In this document: piece by piece, positions 8,945 through 17,185 of the stretch
Layout: each line of letters begins with the position of its first letter
Position numbering within the stretch: position 1 is the first letter of the stretch
Assembly: GCA_039819785.1 (NCBI GenBank)
Contig: JBCBRH010000004.1
Span: 1-64,000 of the forward strand
Source: JBCBRD01 sp039819785
Lineage (GTDB): Bacteria > Pseudomonadota > Alphaproteobacteria > Rhizobiales > Hyphomicrobiaceae
Length of the DNA stretch: 64,000 nucleotides
Reading direction: 5' to 3'
The notes under the pieces: generated by a model
Databases searched by the model: none
Seen by the model: the letters and a program-made list of their open reading frames with translations, nothing else
What the model was told of the DNA's origin: nothing
Program-made: the position numbers and the translations under genes

Positions 8945-9508
8945 GTGGCAGCAGACGGATCAGTTACCGCAAGTGTTTACGGGCGCTATGCAAGCGCACT
9001 GTTTGATTTGGCAACCGAGCAAAACGAGCTCGCGACGGTCGAGCAGCAACTCATCGATTTCCAAGGTCTCCTGGACGAAAGTCCCGATCTTCAGCGCATG
9101 ATCAACAGCCCTGTTTTCTCTAGCGAGGAACAGGCGCAGGCGCTTCAGGCGATTTTGGCTAAAGCCGGGACTTCTGGCACCACGGCCAACTTCTTCAATC
9201 TGTTGGCACAGAACCGACGCCTGTTTGTGATCCCAGACATCATCAAGACCTTCCGCATGATTTCAGCAGAAAGCCGTGACGAGGTGTCGGCTGAGGTCAC
9301 AAGTGCAGTCGCCCTGACCGATGAGCAGACCCAGGCTCTGACCGAGACCTTGACGAAGACCGTTGGCAAAGACGTCATTCTCGATCTCAAGGTTGATCCC
9401 GACATTTTAGGTGGCCTGATCGTCAAGCTTGGCAGCCGCATGGTCGACAGCTCGTTGCGCACCAAACTCACGAGCATGCAGGTCGGTTTGACGAAATCAG
9501 CCGCCTGA
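8945..9508 (+). CDS. atpH: ATP synthase F1 delta subunit
   Basis: Peripheral-stalk subunit (OSCP homologue) that connects the F1 alpha subunits to subunit b at the inner membrane. Family features: SVYGRYASALFDLA at the start, FFNLLAQNRRLFVIPDI in the middle and the C-terminal DPDILGGLIVKLGSRMVDSSLRTKL. A GTG at 8945 gives 187 residues, the usual length, and has a weak GAGAG upstream. ATG 8930 in the same frame adds five residues and cannot be excluded. First gene of the F1 operon; the F0 genes are elsewhere, as is standard in alphaproteobacteria. Confidence 0.93.
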   Translation: MAADGSVTASVYGRYASALFDLATEQNELATVEQQLIDFQGLLDESPDLQRMINSPVFSSEEQAQALQAILAKAGTSGTTANFFNLLAQNRRLFVIPDIIKTFRMISAESRDEVSAEVTSAVALTDEQTQALTETLTKTVGKDVILDLKVDPDILGGLIVKLGSRMVDSSLRTKLTSMQVGLTKSAA

Positions 9509-9706
9509 TTTCCCAGGCGCAAATTGCAAATCCAGCTGTCCAATGGCCCATAGGTCATCGTGCGGTTTCGGTGATGAACGATCGAAGATCCCATTCAGGG
9601 GTCGCAAGAACGCAGACGAAGAAGACCAAGAAACAGCCTTTGGCAGCGACTTAAGCTGCGATCGGTTCCCCAATTACGAACACCAACGGAAGCCAAGAGG
9701 TCATAG

Positions 9707-11242
9707 ATGGACATCCGAGCCGCAGAGATCTCCTCGATCCTGAAAGAGCAGATCAAGAATTTCGGCCAGGAGGCAGAAGTCTCCGAAATCGGTCAGGTGC
9801 TGTCCGTCGGTGACGGTATCGCCCGGATCTACGGGCTGGATAACGTCCAGGCCGGCGAGATGGTGGAGTTTCCAGGCGGCATTCGCGGCATGGCCCTCAA
9901 CCTTGAAGCCGACAACGTCGGTGCCGTGATTTTCGGCGACGACCGGAACATTAAAGAGGGCGACACCGTCAAGCGGACGGGTGCCATCGTTGAAGTCCCA
10001 GTCGGCAAAGGCCTTCTCGGTCGCGTGGTTGACGGTCTGGGCAACCCAATTGACGGCAAGGGTCCGATCCAGTCGGATCAGAAAAGCCGCGTTGACATCA
10101 AGGCTCCCGGCATCCTTCCGCGGAAATCGGTCCACGAGCCCATGGCAACCGGCCTGAAGGCGGTCGATGCCTTGATCCCCATCGGGCGCGGCCAGCGGGA
10201 ACTCGTCATCGGCGACCGTCAGACCGGTAAGACAGCCATTATTCTGGACGCCTTCCTCAACCAGAAATCGATTAACGAAGGCGACGATGAATTCGCCAAG
10301 CTGTACTGCGTCTATGTCGCCATCGGCCAGAAGCGCTCGACAGTCGCCCAGTTCGTCAAAGTGCTCGAAGAGCGCGGCGCGCTGGAATACTCAGTCATCG
10401 TGGCCGCGACGGCGTCTGATCCAGCGCCGATGCAATACCTTGCACCGTTCACGGGCTGTGCCATGGGCGAGTATTTCCGCGACAACGGCATGCACGCCCT
10501 GATCGGTTACGACGACCTCTCCAAGCAGGCCGTCGCATACCGTCAGATGTCTCTTCTACTGCGCCGCCCGCCCGGCCGTGAAGCCTATCCCGGCGACGTG
10601 TTCTATCTCCACTCCCGTCTCCTGGAACGCTCAGCGAAAATGGGCGACGACCACGGCGCAGGGTCTTTGACAGCATTGCCCGTTATTGAAACCCAGGCCA
10701 ACGACGTGTCGGCGTATATTCCCACAAACGTGATTTCCATTACGGACGGTCAGATCTTCCTTGAAACCGATTTGTTCTATCAGGGCATCCGTCCTGCCGT
10801 GAACGTGGGTCTGTCGGTGTCGCGTGTGGGTTCATCGGCGCAGACCAAAGCGATGAAGCAGGTTGCCGGTAAGATTAAGGGTGAGCTCGCCCAATACCGT
10901 GAGATGGCAGCCTTCGCGCAATTCGGCTCCGACCTGGACGCGGCAACACAGAAACTTCTCGCTCGTGGTGCCCGCCTGACTGAGCTGTTGAAGCAGCCGC
11001 AGTACTCCCCGTTGAAGATGGAAGAGCAGGTTTGCGTGATCTTCGCCGGTACGCGCGGCTATCTGGATGACCTTCCGGTGAACGCCGTCGGCAAGTTTGA
11101 AGAAAAGCTTCTGGCGACGTTGCGCGGCGAACACGCCTCCATTCTCGATACCATCAAAACCGAAAAGAAGGTGTCTGATGACACTGAAAAGGCGCTTGTC
11201 GATCTGCTTGACGGGTTCGCCAAAACGTTCAGCGCCGACTAA
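9707..11242 (+). CDS. atpA: ATP synthase F1 alpha subunit
   Basis: Non-catalytic nucleotide-binding subunit of the F1 hexamer. The 511-residue length and start MDIRAAEISSILKEQIKNF are typical. Walker A is GDRQTGKT (169-176), and the family signature with PAVNVGLSVSRVGS lies near residue 365. The start has AGAGG 7 bp upstream. The last codons (TFSAD) and the stop lie inside the first unit of a hairpin-forming duplication that continues into the gap before atpG. The gap to atpH is 198 bp with no gene seen in it. Confidence 0.97.
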   Translation: MDIRAAEISSILKEQIKNFGQEAEVSEIGQVLSVGDGIARIYGLDNVQAGEMVEFPGGIRGMALNLEADNVGAVIFGDDRNIKEGDTVKRTGAIVEVPVGKGLLGRVVDGLGNPIDGKGPIQSDQKSRVDIKAPGILPRKSVHEPMATGLKAVDALIPIGRGQRELVIGDRQTGKTAIILDAFLNQKSINEGDDEFAKLYCVYVAIGQKRSTVAQFVKVLEERGALEYSVIVAATASDPAPMQYLAPFTGCAMGEYFRDNGMHALIGYDDLSKQAVAYRQMSLLLRRPPGREAYPGDVFYLHSRLLERSAKMGDDHGAGSLTALPVIETQANDVSAYIPTNVISITDGQIFLETDLFYQGIRPAVNVGLSVSRVGSSAQTKAMKQVAGKIKGELAQYREMAAFAQFGSDLDAATQKLLARGARLTELLKQPQYSPLKMEEQVCVIFAGTRGYLDDLPVNAVGKFEEKLLATLRGEHASILDTIKTEKKVSDDTEKALVDLLDGFAKTFSAD

Positions 11243-11294
11243 GGCGCCGGACAAGTTCTAACGAGACGTTCAGCGCCGACCAAGGCGCTGGACA
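11225..11294 (+). repeat. Hairpin-forming 41-bp-period duplication at the atpA 3' end
   Basis: A 29-bp segment starting ACGTTCAGCGCCGA at 11225, which includes the atpA stop codon, recurs at 11266 with 27 of 29 bases identical. One difference turns the TAA of copy 1 into CAA in copy 2. Each unit is an inverted repeat: copy 2 has CAGCGCC-GACCAA-GGCGCTG with a perfect 7-bp stem, and copy 1 has a 5- to 6-bp stem. Two adjacent hairpins would form in the mRNA between atpA and atpG. A role in mRNA processing or in tuning subunit ratios is possible but is inference. Confidence 0.65.
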
Positions 11295-11497
11295 TCATGT
11301 AAGAAGCGTTCAAAGCAAAGGACGGCTTTGACCTGCATATTCGCCGGTCGTCGGCTCGAGTGAGTTGGACGGCTTTGGCGGTTGGTAAGGAGGCATCTGC
11401 CGTGCTGACGGACGATGGCCCCATGACCCGACCTGACCGCCAATGACACCATGCCGATCGACCCCGATCGCGCAAACGACGTTGATAGGACGCCCCG

Positions 11498-12388
11498 ATG
11501 GCGAGCTTGAAGGAACTGCGGAACCGGATCTCTTCGGTCAAGGCGACGCGGAAAATCACCAAAGCCATGCAGATGGTGGCAGCTGCCAAGCTCCGCCGCG
11601 CCCAGGAGGCTGCGCAAGCGGCCCGCCCTTATGCCGAACGCATGGACGACGTGTTGGCAAACCTGGCCAAGAGTGTTGCAAACCCGGAAGGGGCATCGCC
11701 GCTTCTGGTCGGCACAGGCAAGGACGACACACATCTGTTGGTGGTCATGACGGCCGAACGCGGTCTGTGCGGCGGCTTCAACTCCAACATCGCCAAGCTG
11801 GCCCGCCAACATGCCTCAAAGCTGATCGGTGAAGGCAAAACCGTCAAGATCCTGTGCGTCGGCCGCAAAGGCGCTGACAGCCTGAAGCGCGACTACGCAG
11901 CCATGATGCTCCCGACGATCACGTTTGGTGGCGTAAAGCAGCTAGGCTTTGCGAATGCCGAAGAGGTCTCCGACAAGGTGATGTCGATGTTCGCCGACGG
12001 CGAGTTCGACATCTGCACCATCTTCTTTTCGAAGTTCCAATCGGTGATTGCTCAGACGCCAACACCCTTGCAGCTCATCCCGGCCCGGCTGCCGGAAGCC
12101 GGCGAAGACGACGAAGCCGCATCGGGCGCGAAGGCATCTTACGAGTACGAACCTGAAGAGGACGCGATCCTCGATTACCTTTTGAACCGCAACATCGCGA
12201 CCCAGATTTTCCGTGGCCTGTTGGAAAACGCTGCCTCTGAGCAGGGCGCACGGATGAGCGCCATGGATGCGGCGACACGCAACGCTGGCGAAATGATCGA
12301 CAAGCTGACAATCACCTACAACCGTGAGCGTCAGGCAAAAATCACCAAAGAACTCATTGAAATCATCTCAGGAGCCGAGGCACTTTAA
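11498..12388 (+). CDS. atpG: ATP synthase F1 gamma subunit
   Basis: Central rotor shaft of F1. The 296-residue product begins MASLKELRNRISSVKATRKIT and ends with NRERQAKITKELIEIISGAEAL, the two conserved terminal helices that form the coiled coil; ERGLCGGFNSNI near residue 88 is the family core. The segment around residues 200-220 (AGEDDEAASGAKA), rich in acidic and small residues, matches the position where alphaproteobacterial gamma subunits carry an insertion. The 255-bp gap after atpA is longer than usual and holds the hairpin duplication. Confidence 0.96.
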   Translation: MASLKELRNRISSVKATRKITKAMQMVAAAKLRRAQEAAQAARPYAERMDDVLANLAKSVANPEGASPLLVGTGKDDTHLLVVMTAERGLCGGFNSNIAKLARQHASKLIGEGKTVKILCVGRKGADSLKRDYAAMMLPTITFGGVKQLGFANAEEVSDKVMSMFADGEFDICTIFFSKFQSVIAQTPTPLQLIPARLPEAGEDDEAASGAKASYEYEPEEDAILDYLLNRNIATQIFRGLLENAASEQGARMSAMDAATRNAGEMIDKLTITYNRERQAKITKELIEIISGAEAL

Positions 12389-12457
12389 GGGTGCATCGCT
12401 CATTCCGCGTTGGGATGAAGGCTCAAGACCTGGAATTGAAGGACGAGGAACGAAAAC

Positions 12458-13891
12458 ATGGGAAATAGCGTTGGTCGCATCAAACAGGTCACGGGTGCCG
12501 TCGTTGACGTGCAGTTCGACGACAGCCTTCCAGAAATTCTAAACGCGCTCGAAACAGAGAACCAAGGCACGCGCTTGGTGCTTGAGGTCGCACAGCATCT
12601 CGGTGAGAACGCCGTCCGCACCATCGCGATGGACTCCACCGAAGGCTTGGTCCGCGGCCAGAAAGTCACCGACACCGGTTCCCCAATCTCCGTTCCAGTG
12701 GGCGAAGGTACGCTTGGCCGTATCATGAACGTCATCGGTGAGCCCGTCGACGAAGCCGGCAAGATCGAAACCAACGAGATGGCCCCGATCCACGCATCCG
12801 CCCCCCCACTGGTGGATCAGTCCACGGAATCGGAAATCCTGGTAACCGGCATTAAGGTCGTCGACCTGCTCGCCCCATATGCCAAAGGCGGTAAGATCGG
12901 CCTGTTCGGCGGCGCCGGCGTCGGTAAAACAGTTCTGATCATGGAATTGATCAACAACATCGCCAAAACACACGGCGGATACTCGGTCTTCGCTGGTGTC
13001 GGTGAGCGGACGCGCGAAGGAAACGACCTCTACTACGAGATGATCGAATCCAAAGTGAACGTCGACCCGAAAGAAAACAGTGGCTCAGCTGAAGGCTCGA
13101 AATGCTCGCTGGTCTACGGCCAGATGAACGAACCGCCAGGCGCCCGCGCCCGTGTTGCGTTGACGGGCCTGACGATCGCGGAATCGTTCCGTGACAAAGG
13201 CCAGGACGTGCTGTTCTTCGTCGACAACATTTTCCGCTTCACACAGGCCGGCTCAGAAGTGTCAGCTCTCTTGGGGCGCATCCCGTCGGCTGTGGGGTAT
13301 CAGCCAACGCTCGGCACAGACATGGGCCAGATGCAGGAGCGCATTACGTCGACCAACAAAGGGTCTATCACGTCCGTGCAAGCCGTCTACGTGCCTGCCG
13401 ACGACCTGACCGACCCCGCGCCTGCCTCAACGTTTGCCCACTTGGACGCCACCACAGTGCTTTCACGTTCCATCGCGGAAAAGGGCATCTATCCAGCCGT
13501 CGACCCGCTGGACTCCACGTCACGCATGCTCGACCCGCAGATCCTTGGCCAGGAGCACTACGAGGTCGCCCGTGAAACGCAGGAAATCTTGCAGCGCTAC
13601 AAGGCCCTGCAGGACATCATCGCCATTCTGGGGATGGACGAGCTTTCCGAAGAAGACAAAATGACCGTGGCGCGCGCCCGTAAGATTGAGCGCTTCTTCT
13701 CGCAACCCTTCGACGTCGCCGAGATCTTCACCGGTTCGCCGGGTGTTCAGGTGCCGTTGGCCGAAACCATCAAGGCCTTCAAAGGCCTGTGTGCCGGCGA
13801 CTACGACCACCTGCCCGAGCAGGCATTCTACATGGTCGGTTCGATCGACGAAGCCATGGCCAAAGCCGAAAAGATGGCTGAAGCGGCCTAA
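12458..13891 (+). CDS. atpD: ATP synthase F1 beta subunit
   Basis: Catalytic subunit of F1. The 477-residue product has Walker A GGAGVGKT (151-158), the catalytic GERTREGNDLYYEM with its Glu, LFFVDNIFRFTQAGSEVSA (Walker B and the loop next to it) and the signature with PAVDPLDSTSRML. ATG 12458 follows a GGACGAGGAA-rich leader. The operon continues with a small Cys-containing gene 90 bp on. Confidence 0.98.
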   Translation: MGNSVGRIKQVTGAVVDVQFDDSLPEILNALETENQGTRLVLEVAQHLGENAVRTIAMDSTEGLVRGQKVTDTGSPISVPVGEGTLGRIMNVIGEPVDEAGKIETNEMAPIHASAPPLVDQSTESEILVTGIKVVDLLAPYAKGGKIGLFGGAGVGKTVLIMELINNIAKTHGGYSVFAGVGERTREGNDLYYEMIESKVNVDPKENSGSAEGSKCSLVYGQMNEPPGARARVALTGLTIAESFRDKGQDVLFFVDNIFRFTQAGSEVSALLGRIPSAVGYQPTLGTDMGQMQERITSTNKGSITSVQAVYVPADDLTDPAPASTFAHLDATTVLSRSIAEKGIYPAVDPLDSTSRMLDPQILGQEHYEVARETQEILQRYKALQDIIAILGMDELSEEDKMTVARARKIERFFSQPFDVAEIFTGSPGVQVPLAETIKAFKGLCAGDYDHLPEQAFYMVGSIDEAMAKAEKMAEAA

Positions 13892-13981
13892 TAAACGCCC
13901 ACCGGGGAGAAGCCGGCCCGGTTCAGAAATCAGCGGCTCTCCGGCAAGGAGCGCCGCTGAGCACGCGGGAGGAACCAACCC

Positions 13982-14263
13982 ATGTCAGACGGTGAGCCAG
14001 ACGGCAGTAAGACAGACCGCGCGTTTGGCAGCTGTTGCATGGAACTGCAGGAGGCCATACAGGCTGAAGACTTCGAGCCGTTGATTACACTTGGTCCCGA
14101 TGATGTGCTGTACATATCCGTCGGTTTGATGGACTTGGAAGACGAAGACGAACCGGGCATGGTGGATCACCCGATCTTTTTTTGCCCGTTTTGCGGGACG
14201 TCGTTGCAATCACGCGACGAGGTTCAGGCCAAACTGGATGCCGACATCGAGCAACTGGCCTAG
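13982..14263 (+). CDS. Small acidic CPFC-motif protein between atpD and atpC
   Basis: A 93-residue acidic protein I cannot assign to a named family. It has Cys18-Cys19 in GSCCMELQEA and a CPFC zinc-ribbon-like half at residues 68-71 in FFCPFCGTSLQ, so a mononuclear zinc site using both pairs is possible. The region between is hydrophobic and acidic (VLYISVGLMDLEDEDE). A strong GGAGG lies 8 bp before ATG 13982, and codon use looks like that of its neighbours. It is co-directional with and inside the ATP synthase operon, 90 bp after atpD and 102 bp before atpC, so it is probably co-transcribed. I recall loosely similar small proteins in other alphaproteobacteria but no known function. Confidence 0.75.
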   Translation: MSDGEPDGSKTDRAFGSCCMELQEAIQAEDFEPLITLGPDDVLYISVGLMDLEDEDEPGMVDHPIFFCPFCGTSLQSRDEVQAKLDADIEQLA

Positions 14264-14365
14264 ACGTAACGGCGGAAATGTTCCGCCACGCGCCCTGACC
14301 GCGCGTTGAGACGACACGCAAGCGGTGAACACAACACCGACCGCAGACCCGAAGGACGAGACACC

Positions 14366-14779
14366 ATGGCCGGCACATTCAAGTTCGAACTGGTAAGCCC
14401 CGAACGCATCTTGTTGTCGGTCGACGCTGAAGATGTCCTCATCCCCGGCGCCGAAGGCGAATTTACTGTCCTGCCTGGCCACGCCCCCGTCATCGCGACC
14501 CTGAAACCGGGCGTCATCCACGCGACGATGCCGGATGGGAAGAAAGCCATTTTCGTCCGCTCAGGTTTTGCCGATGTCACAGCCGAGGCAGTCACGATCC
14601 TGGCCGAACGCGCCTTCATCACCGATGAGGTCGATCCACGCCAGATTGACAGCGAATTGGCAGCGGTCGAAAAAGCGCTCGAAGACGACCATGACGATGA
14701 AGCACTGATGCATCTCAACCGCGCCATCGAAGAGCTCAAAGCCCTGCAGGCCAGCCATGGCGCGACGAAAGCCGCATAA
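14366..14779 (+). CDS. atpC: ATP synthase F1 epsilon subunit
   Basis: Rotor subunit that couples gamma to the c-ring and inhibits ATP hydrolysis. The 137-residue protein starts AGTFKFELVSPERILLS and has the N-terminal beta sandwich with GEFTVLPGHAPVIATLKPG, then a C-terminal helical part rich in Glu and Ala. ATG 14366 with GAAGGA nine bases upstream is chosen over an earlier in-frame codon at 14306. It is the last gene of the operon. No strong terminator was found in the 282 bp before the convergent rppH. Confidence 0.95.
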   Translation: MAGTFKFELVSPERILLSVDAEDVLIPGAEGEFTVLPGHAPVIATLKPGVIHATMPDGKKAIFVRSGFADVTAEAVTILAERAFITDEVDPRQIDSELAAVEKALEDDHDDEALMHLNRAIEELKALQASHGATKAA

Positions 14780-15061
14780 CGCAGACAAGCCCAATGCCTC
14801 CGCGCGCCGCGCTCCCCACACTTCGCGATCGGGGATAAAGCGGCCCTGGAGCCCGCTCGTGTGCCCCCGCCAGCGGCAAGACTCACGTATTCCAAACCAA
14901 ACATGCGTCGACAGGCCTGCACCTGACAGCCAACTCAACATTGAGCGAGGCCTCAGACTCCTGCTCGTTTGGTCAGCCGCGACCACATCGGCATGATCTG
15001 CTCGGTGTCGCCACAACACTGGCAACTCAGCGGTGCGAAGCGTTCCAACTTCGGACATCCG

Positions 15062-15628
15062 TCAGAGCGGTGTCACAAATTCCCCGAACTCCGCCAGAAC
15101 GGCTTCATAAACATCGCGCTTGAAGGGAATCACAAGCCCCATCAGCTCGTCCATGTCTGCCCACCGCCATGCATCGAACTCAATCATGTCAGGGTCATCC
15201 GGCGTGATGTTGATATCAGCGTCATCTCCGGTGAAGCGGAGTAGAAACCAGCGCTGGGTTTGCCCGCGAAAACGGCCTTTCCAGATCCGGCCCAGAAGCT
15301 CCTTCGGCAGATCGTAATTGATCCACGATGCGCTTTCGGCGAGGATTGCAACGTCCTTGGCCAAGATCCCTGTTTCTTCAAAGAGTTCACGGTGGGCAGC
15401 TTCAATGGGTGTCTCGCCCTTGTCGATCCCACCTTGCGGCATCTGCCACCATTTCGGTGGAACTTCAGGCTGGTCGCCGGTCTTGTCACGAAGTTTTTCT
15501 TGGCCAGAACGCCGCCCGATCCAGACCTGACCCTTGGCGTTGATGACCATCAACCCGACACAGGGCCGATAAGGCAGATCCTCAACTGTGAGTTTCACGC
15601 GGTTTTTGCCCATGATGACCTCCCCCAA
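15062..15628 (-). CDS. rppH: RNA pyrophosphohydrolase (Nudix)
   Basis: Nudix hydrolase that removes pyrophosphate from the 5' end of transcripts and starts mRNA decay; older annotations call the family invasion-associated IalA or NudH. In the 188-residue product the Nudix box G-x5-E-x7-RELFEETGI spans residues 66-88. RPCVGLMVINAKGQVWIGRR (21-40) and PPKWWQMPQGG ahead of the box are typical of RppH. A second in-frame Met at residue 6 is an equally good start. It is preceded on its strand by the terminator of ctpA, so it is likely transcribed from its own promoter in the gap 15629-15771. Confidence 0.93.
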   Translation of the reverse strand: MGEVIMGKNRVKLTVEDLPYRPCVGLMVINAKGQVWIGRRSGQEKLRDKTGDQPEVPPKWWQMPQGGIDKGETPIEAAHRELFEETGILAKDVAILAESASWINYDLPKELLGRIWKGRFRGQTQRWFLLRFTGDDADINITPDDPDMIEFDAWRWADMDELMGLVIPFKRDVYEAVLAEFGEFVTPL

Positions 15629-15771
15629 CGATCTGTATTTGAAATGATTTTCTGTGAATTAGAGCAATATGTGTGCGTTTGATGCTCGCACCCGCGCTGC
15701 TTGGATAGACCGCCGAGGGCCAGACGCAAAACCAGGAACGATGAAATGCAAATGAAGATGACATGCCAATG

Positions 15772-15805
15772 AAAACGGGGCACCTCGCTTGGAAGATGCC
15801 CCGTT
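15772..15805 (-). terminator. Rho-independent terminator after ctpA
   Basis: On the minus strand AACGGGGCA pairs with TGCCCCGTT across a 14-base loop and is followed by a short T run. It lies about 30 bp downstream of the ctpA stop and separates the envC-ctpA unit from rppH. Confidence 0.75.
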
Positions 15806-15836
15806 CGTATGTTGGCCGTGTTTGACTGGGCAGCGC

Positions 15837-17180
15837 TTACTGCGCCAATTCGGCTTTCTTCTCTGTCTTCTCAGGCGCCTTCACGGTCGGTGGAGCGGTG
15901 ACCTTGCCGCGTAGGAAGTTCAGCGCGAACTGCAGCTGGGTATCCTTCTCAGCTTCGCGCGGAACATAGGCCGATGAGCCAGACTCCTCTTTTTCTTTCT
16001 CGTTTTTCAAGTGGCCGCGAAGGCTTGCTTCGCCACGTGGCTTGGCAGGGGCCTTGCCCTTCAGCTCTTCCGGCAGCTCTTGATCGATCTTGATGTCAGG
16101 ATCAATCCCTTTGGCCTGAATAGACCGGTTCGATGGCGTGTAGTACCGGGCCGTTGTCAGGCGGATCGCACCGTTCGCACCGAGCGGAATGATCGTTTGG
16201 ACTGAGCCCTTGCCGAACGAGCGCGTCCCAATGATCTTCGCACGTTTGTGGTCTTGCAGGGCGCCGGCGACGATCTCGGACGCTGAAGCCGAACCACCGT
16301 TGATGAGCACCACGATCGGCTTACCATCGGTCAGGTCACCTGGCCGCGCCTGGCTGCGCTGCGTTTCCTCGTTGTTGCGACCCTTGGTCAGAACGATCGC
16401 ACCACGCTCAAGGAAGTCGTCTGAAACAGCAATCGCCTGATCCAGAAGCCCGCCCGGGTTATTCCGCAGATCGATGACGTAGCCCTTCAGTTTCGAGCCA
16501 ATCTCGCGCTTCATGGCTTCGACTGAACGGACAAGGTTGGTATGGGTCTGTTCGTTGAAGGTGGTCACTTTGATGTAGGCGATGTCATCCTCAACGCGTG
16601 CCTTGACGGCATTGATGCGGATAATGTCGCGCACGATCTTGATATCGAATGGTTCGTCTCGGCCTTTGCGCATGACCGTCAGATTGATCGGTGTGTTGAC
16701 ACGGCCGCGCATCTTCTCGACAGCTTGTTCGAGCGTCAGCCCGACAATCTGCTCGCCATCCAGATGGGTGATGAGGTCGTTCGGCATAACGCCGGCTTTG
16801 GCAGCGGGCGTCTCGTCGATCGGCGCAACGACTTTGACGATGCCGTTTTCCATAGTCACTTCAATGCCAAGACCGCCGAACTCACCGCGCGTTTGAACTT
16901 GCATATCGCGGAAGTGTTTCGGCGAAAGGTAGGCCGAATGCGGATCGAGATCATTCAGCATGCCGTTGATGGCAGCTTCGATGAGTTTGGTGTCATCCGG
17001 TGCTTCGACATAGTCGGAACGGACGCGCTCCAAAACGTCACCGAACAAATCCAGTTGCCGGTAAAGGTCGGAATTGGGCGAGGTTGCCGAATAAGTCTGG
17101 GTCACGTTGACGACGGTCGTCGCACCCGCGAGCACCGTCATCATGAGAAACGTCCAGAAAGCGAAGTCTGTCTTGCGCAT
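15837..17180 (-). CDS. ctpA: Carboxyl-terminal processing protease CtpA (S41)
   Basis: Periplasmic serine protease of family S41A. The 447-residue product (start chosen at MRKTDFAF) has an N-terminal membrane anchor or signal (FWTFLMMTVLAGATTVV), a PDZ domain (about 100-175, GLGIEVTMENGIVKVVAP) and the catalytic dyad: Ser in NGGSASASEIVAG near residue 300 and Lys in FGKGSVQT near 324. The C-terminal 70 residues are Lys- and Glu-rich. ATG 17180 has AAGG upstream and leaves 5 bp after the envC-like stop; an earlier in-frame codon at 17216 would overlap that gene by 31 bp. The coupling to an EnvC/NlpD-type gene matches other alphaproteobacteria and points to a joint role in peptidoglycan turnover. 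Confidence 0.93.
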   Translation of the reverse strand: MRKTDFAFWTFLMMTVLAGATTVVNVTQTYSATSPNSDLYRQLDLFGDVLERVRSDYVEAPDDTKLIEAAINGMLNDLDPHSAYLSPKHFRDMQVQTRGEFGGLGIEVTMENGIVKVVAPIDETPAAKAGVMPNDLITHLDGEQIVGLTLEQAVEKMRGRVNTPINLTVMRKGRDEPFDIKIVRDIIRINAVKARVEDDIAYIKVTTFNEQTHTNLVRSVEAMKREIGSKLKGYVIDLRNNPGGLLDQAIAVSDDFLERGAIVLTKGRNNEETQRSQARPGDLTDGKPIVVLINGGSASASEIVAGALQDHKRAKIIGTRSFGKGSVQTIIPLGANGAIRLTTARYYTPSNRSIQAKGIDPDIKIDQELPEELKGKAPAKPRGEASLRGHLKNEKEKEESGSSAYVPREAEKDTQLQFALNFLRGKVTAPPTVKAPEKTEKKAELAQ

Positions 17181-17185
17181 CAGCC

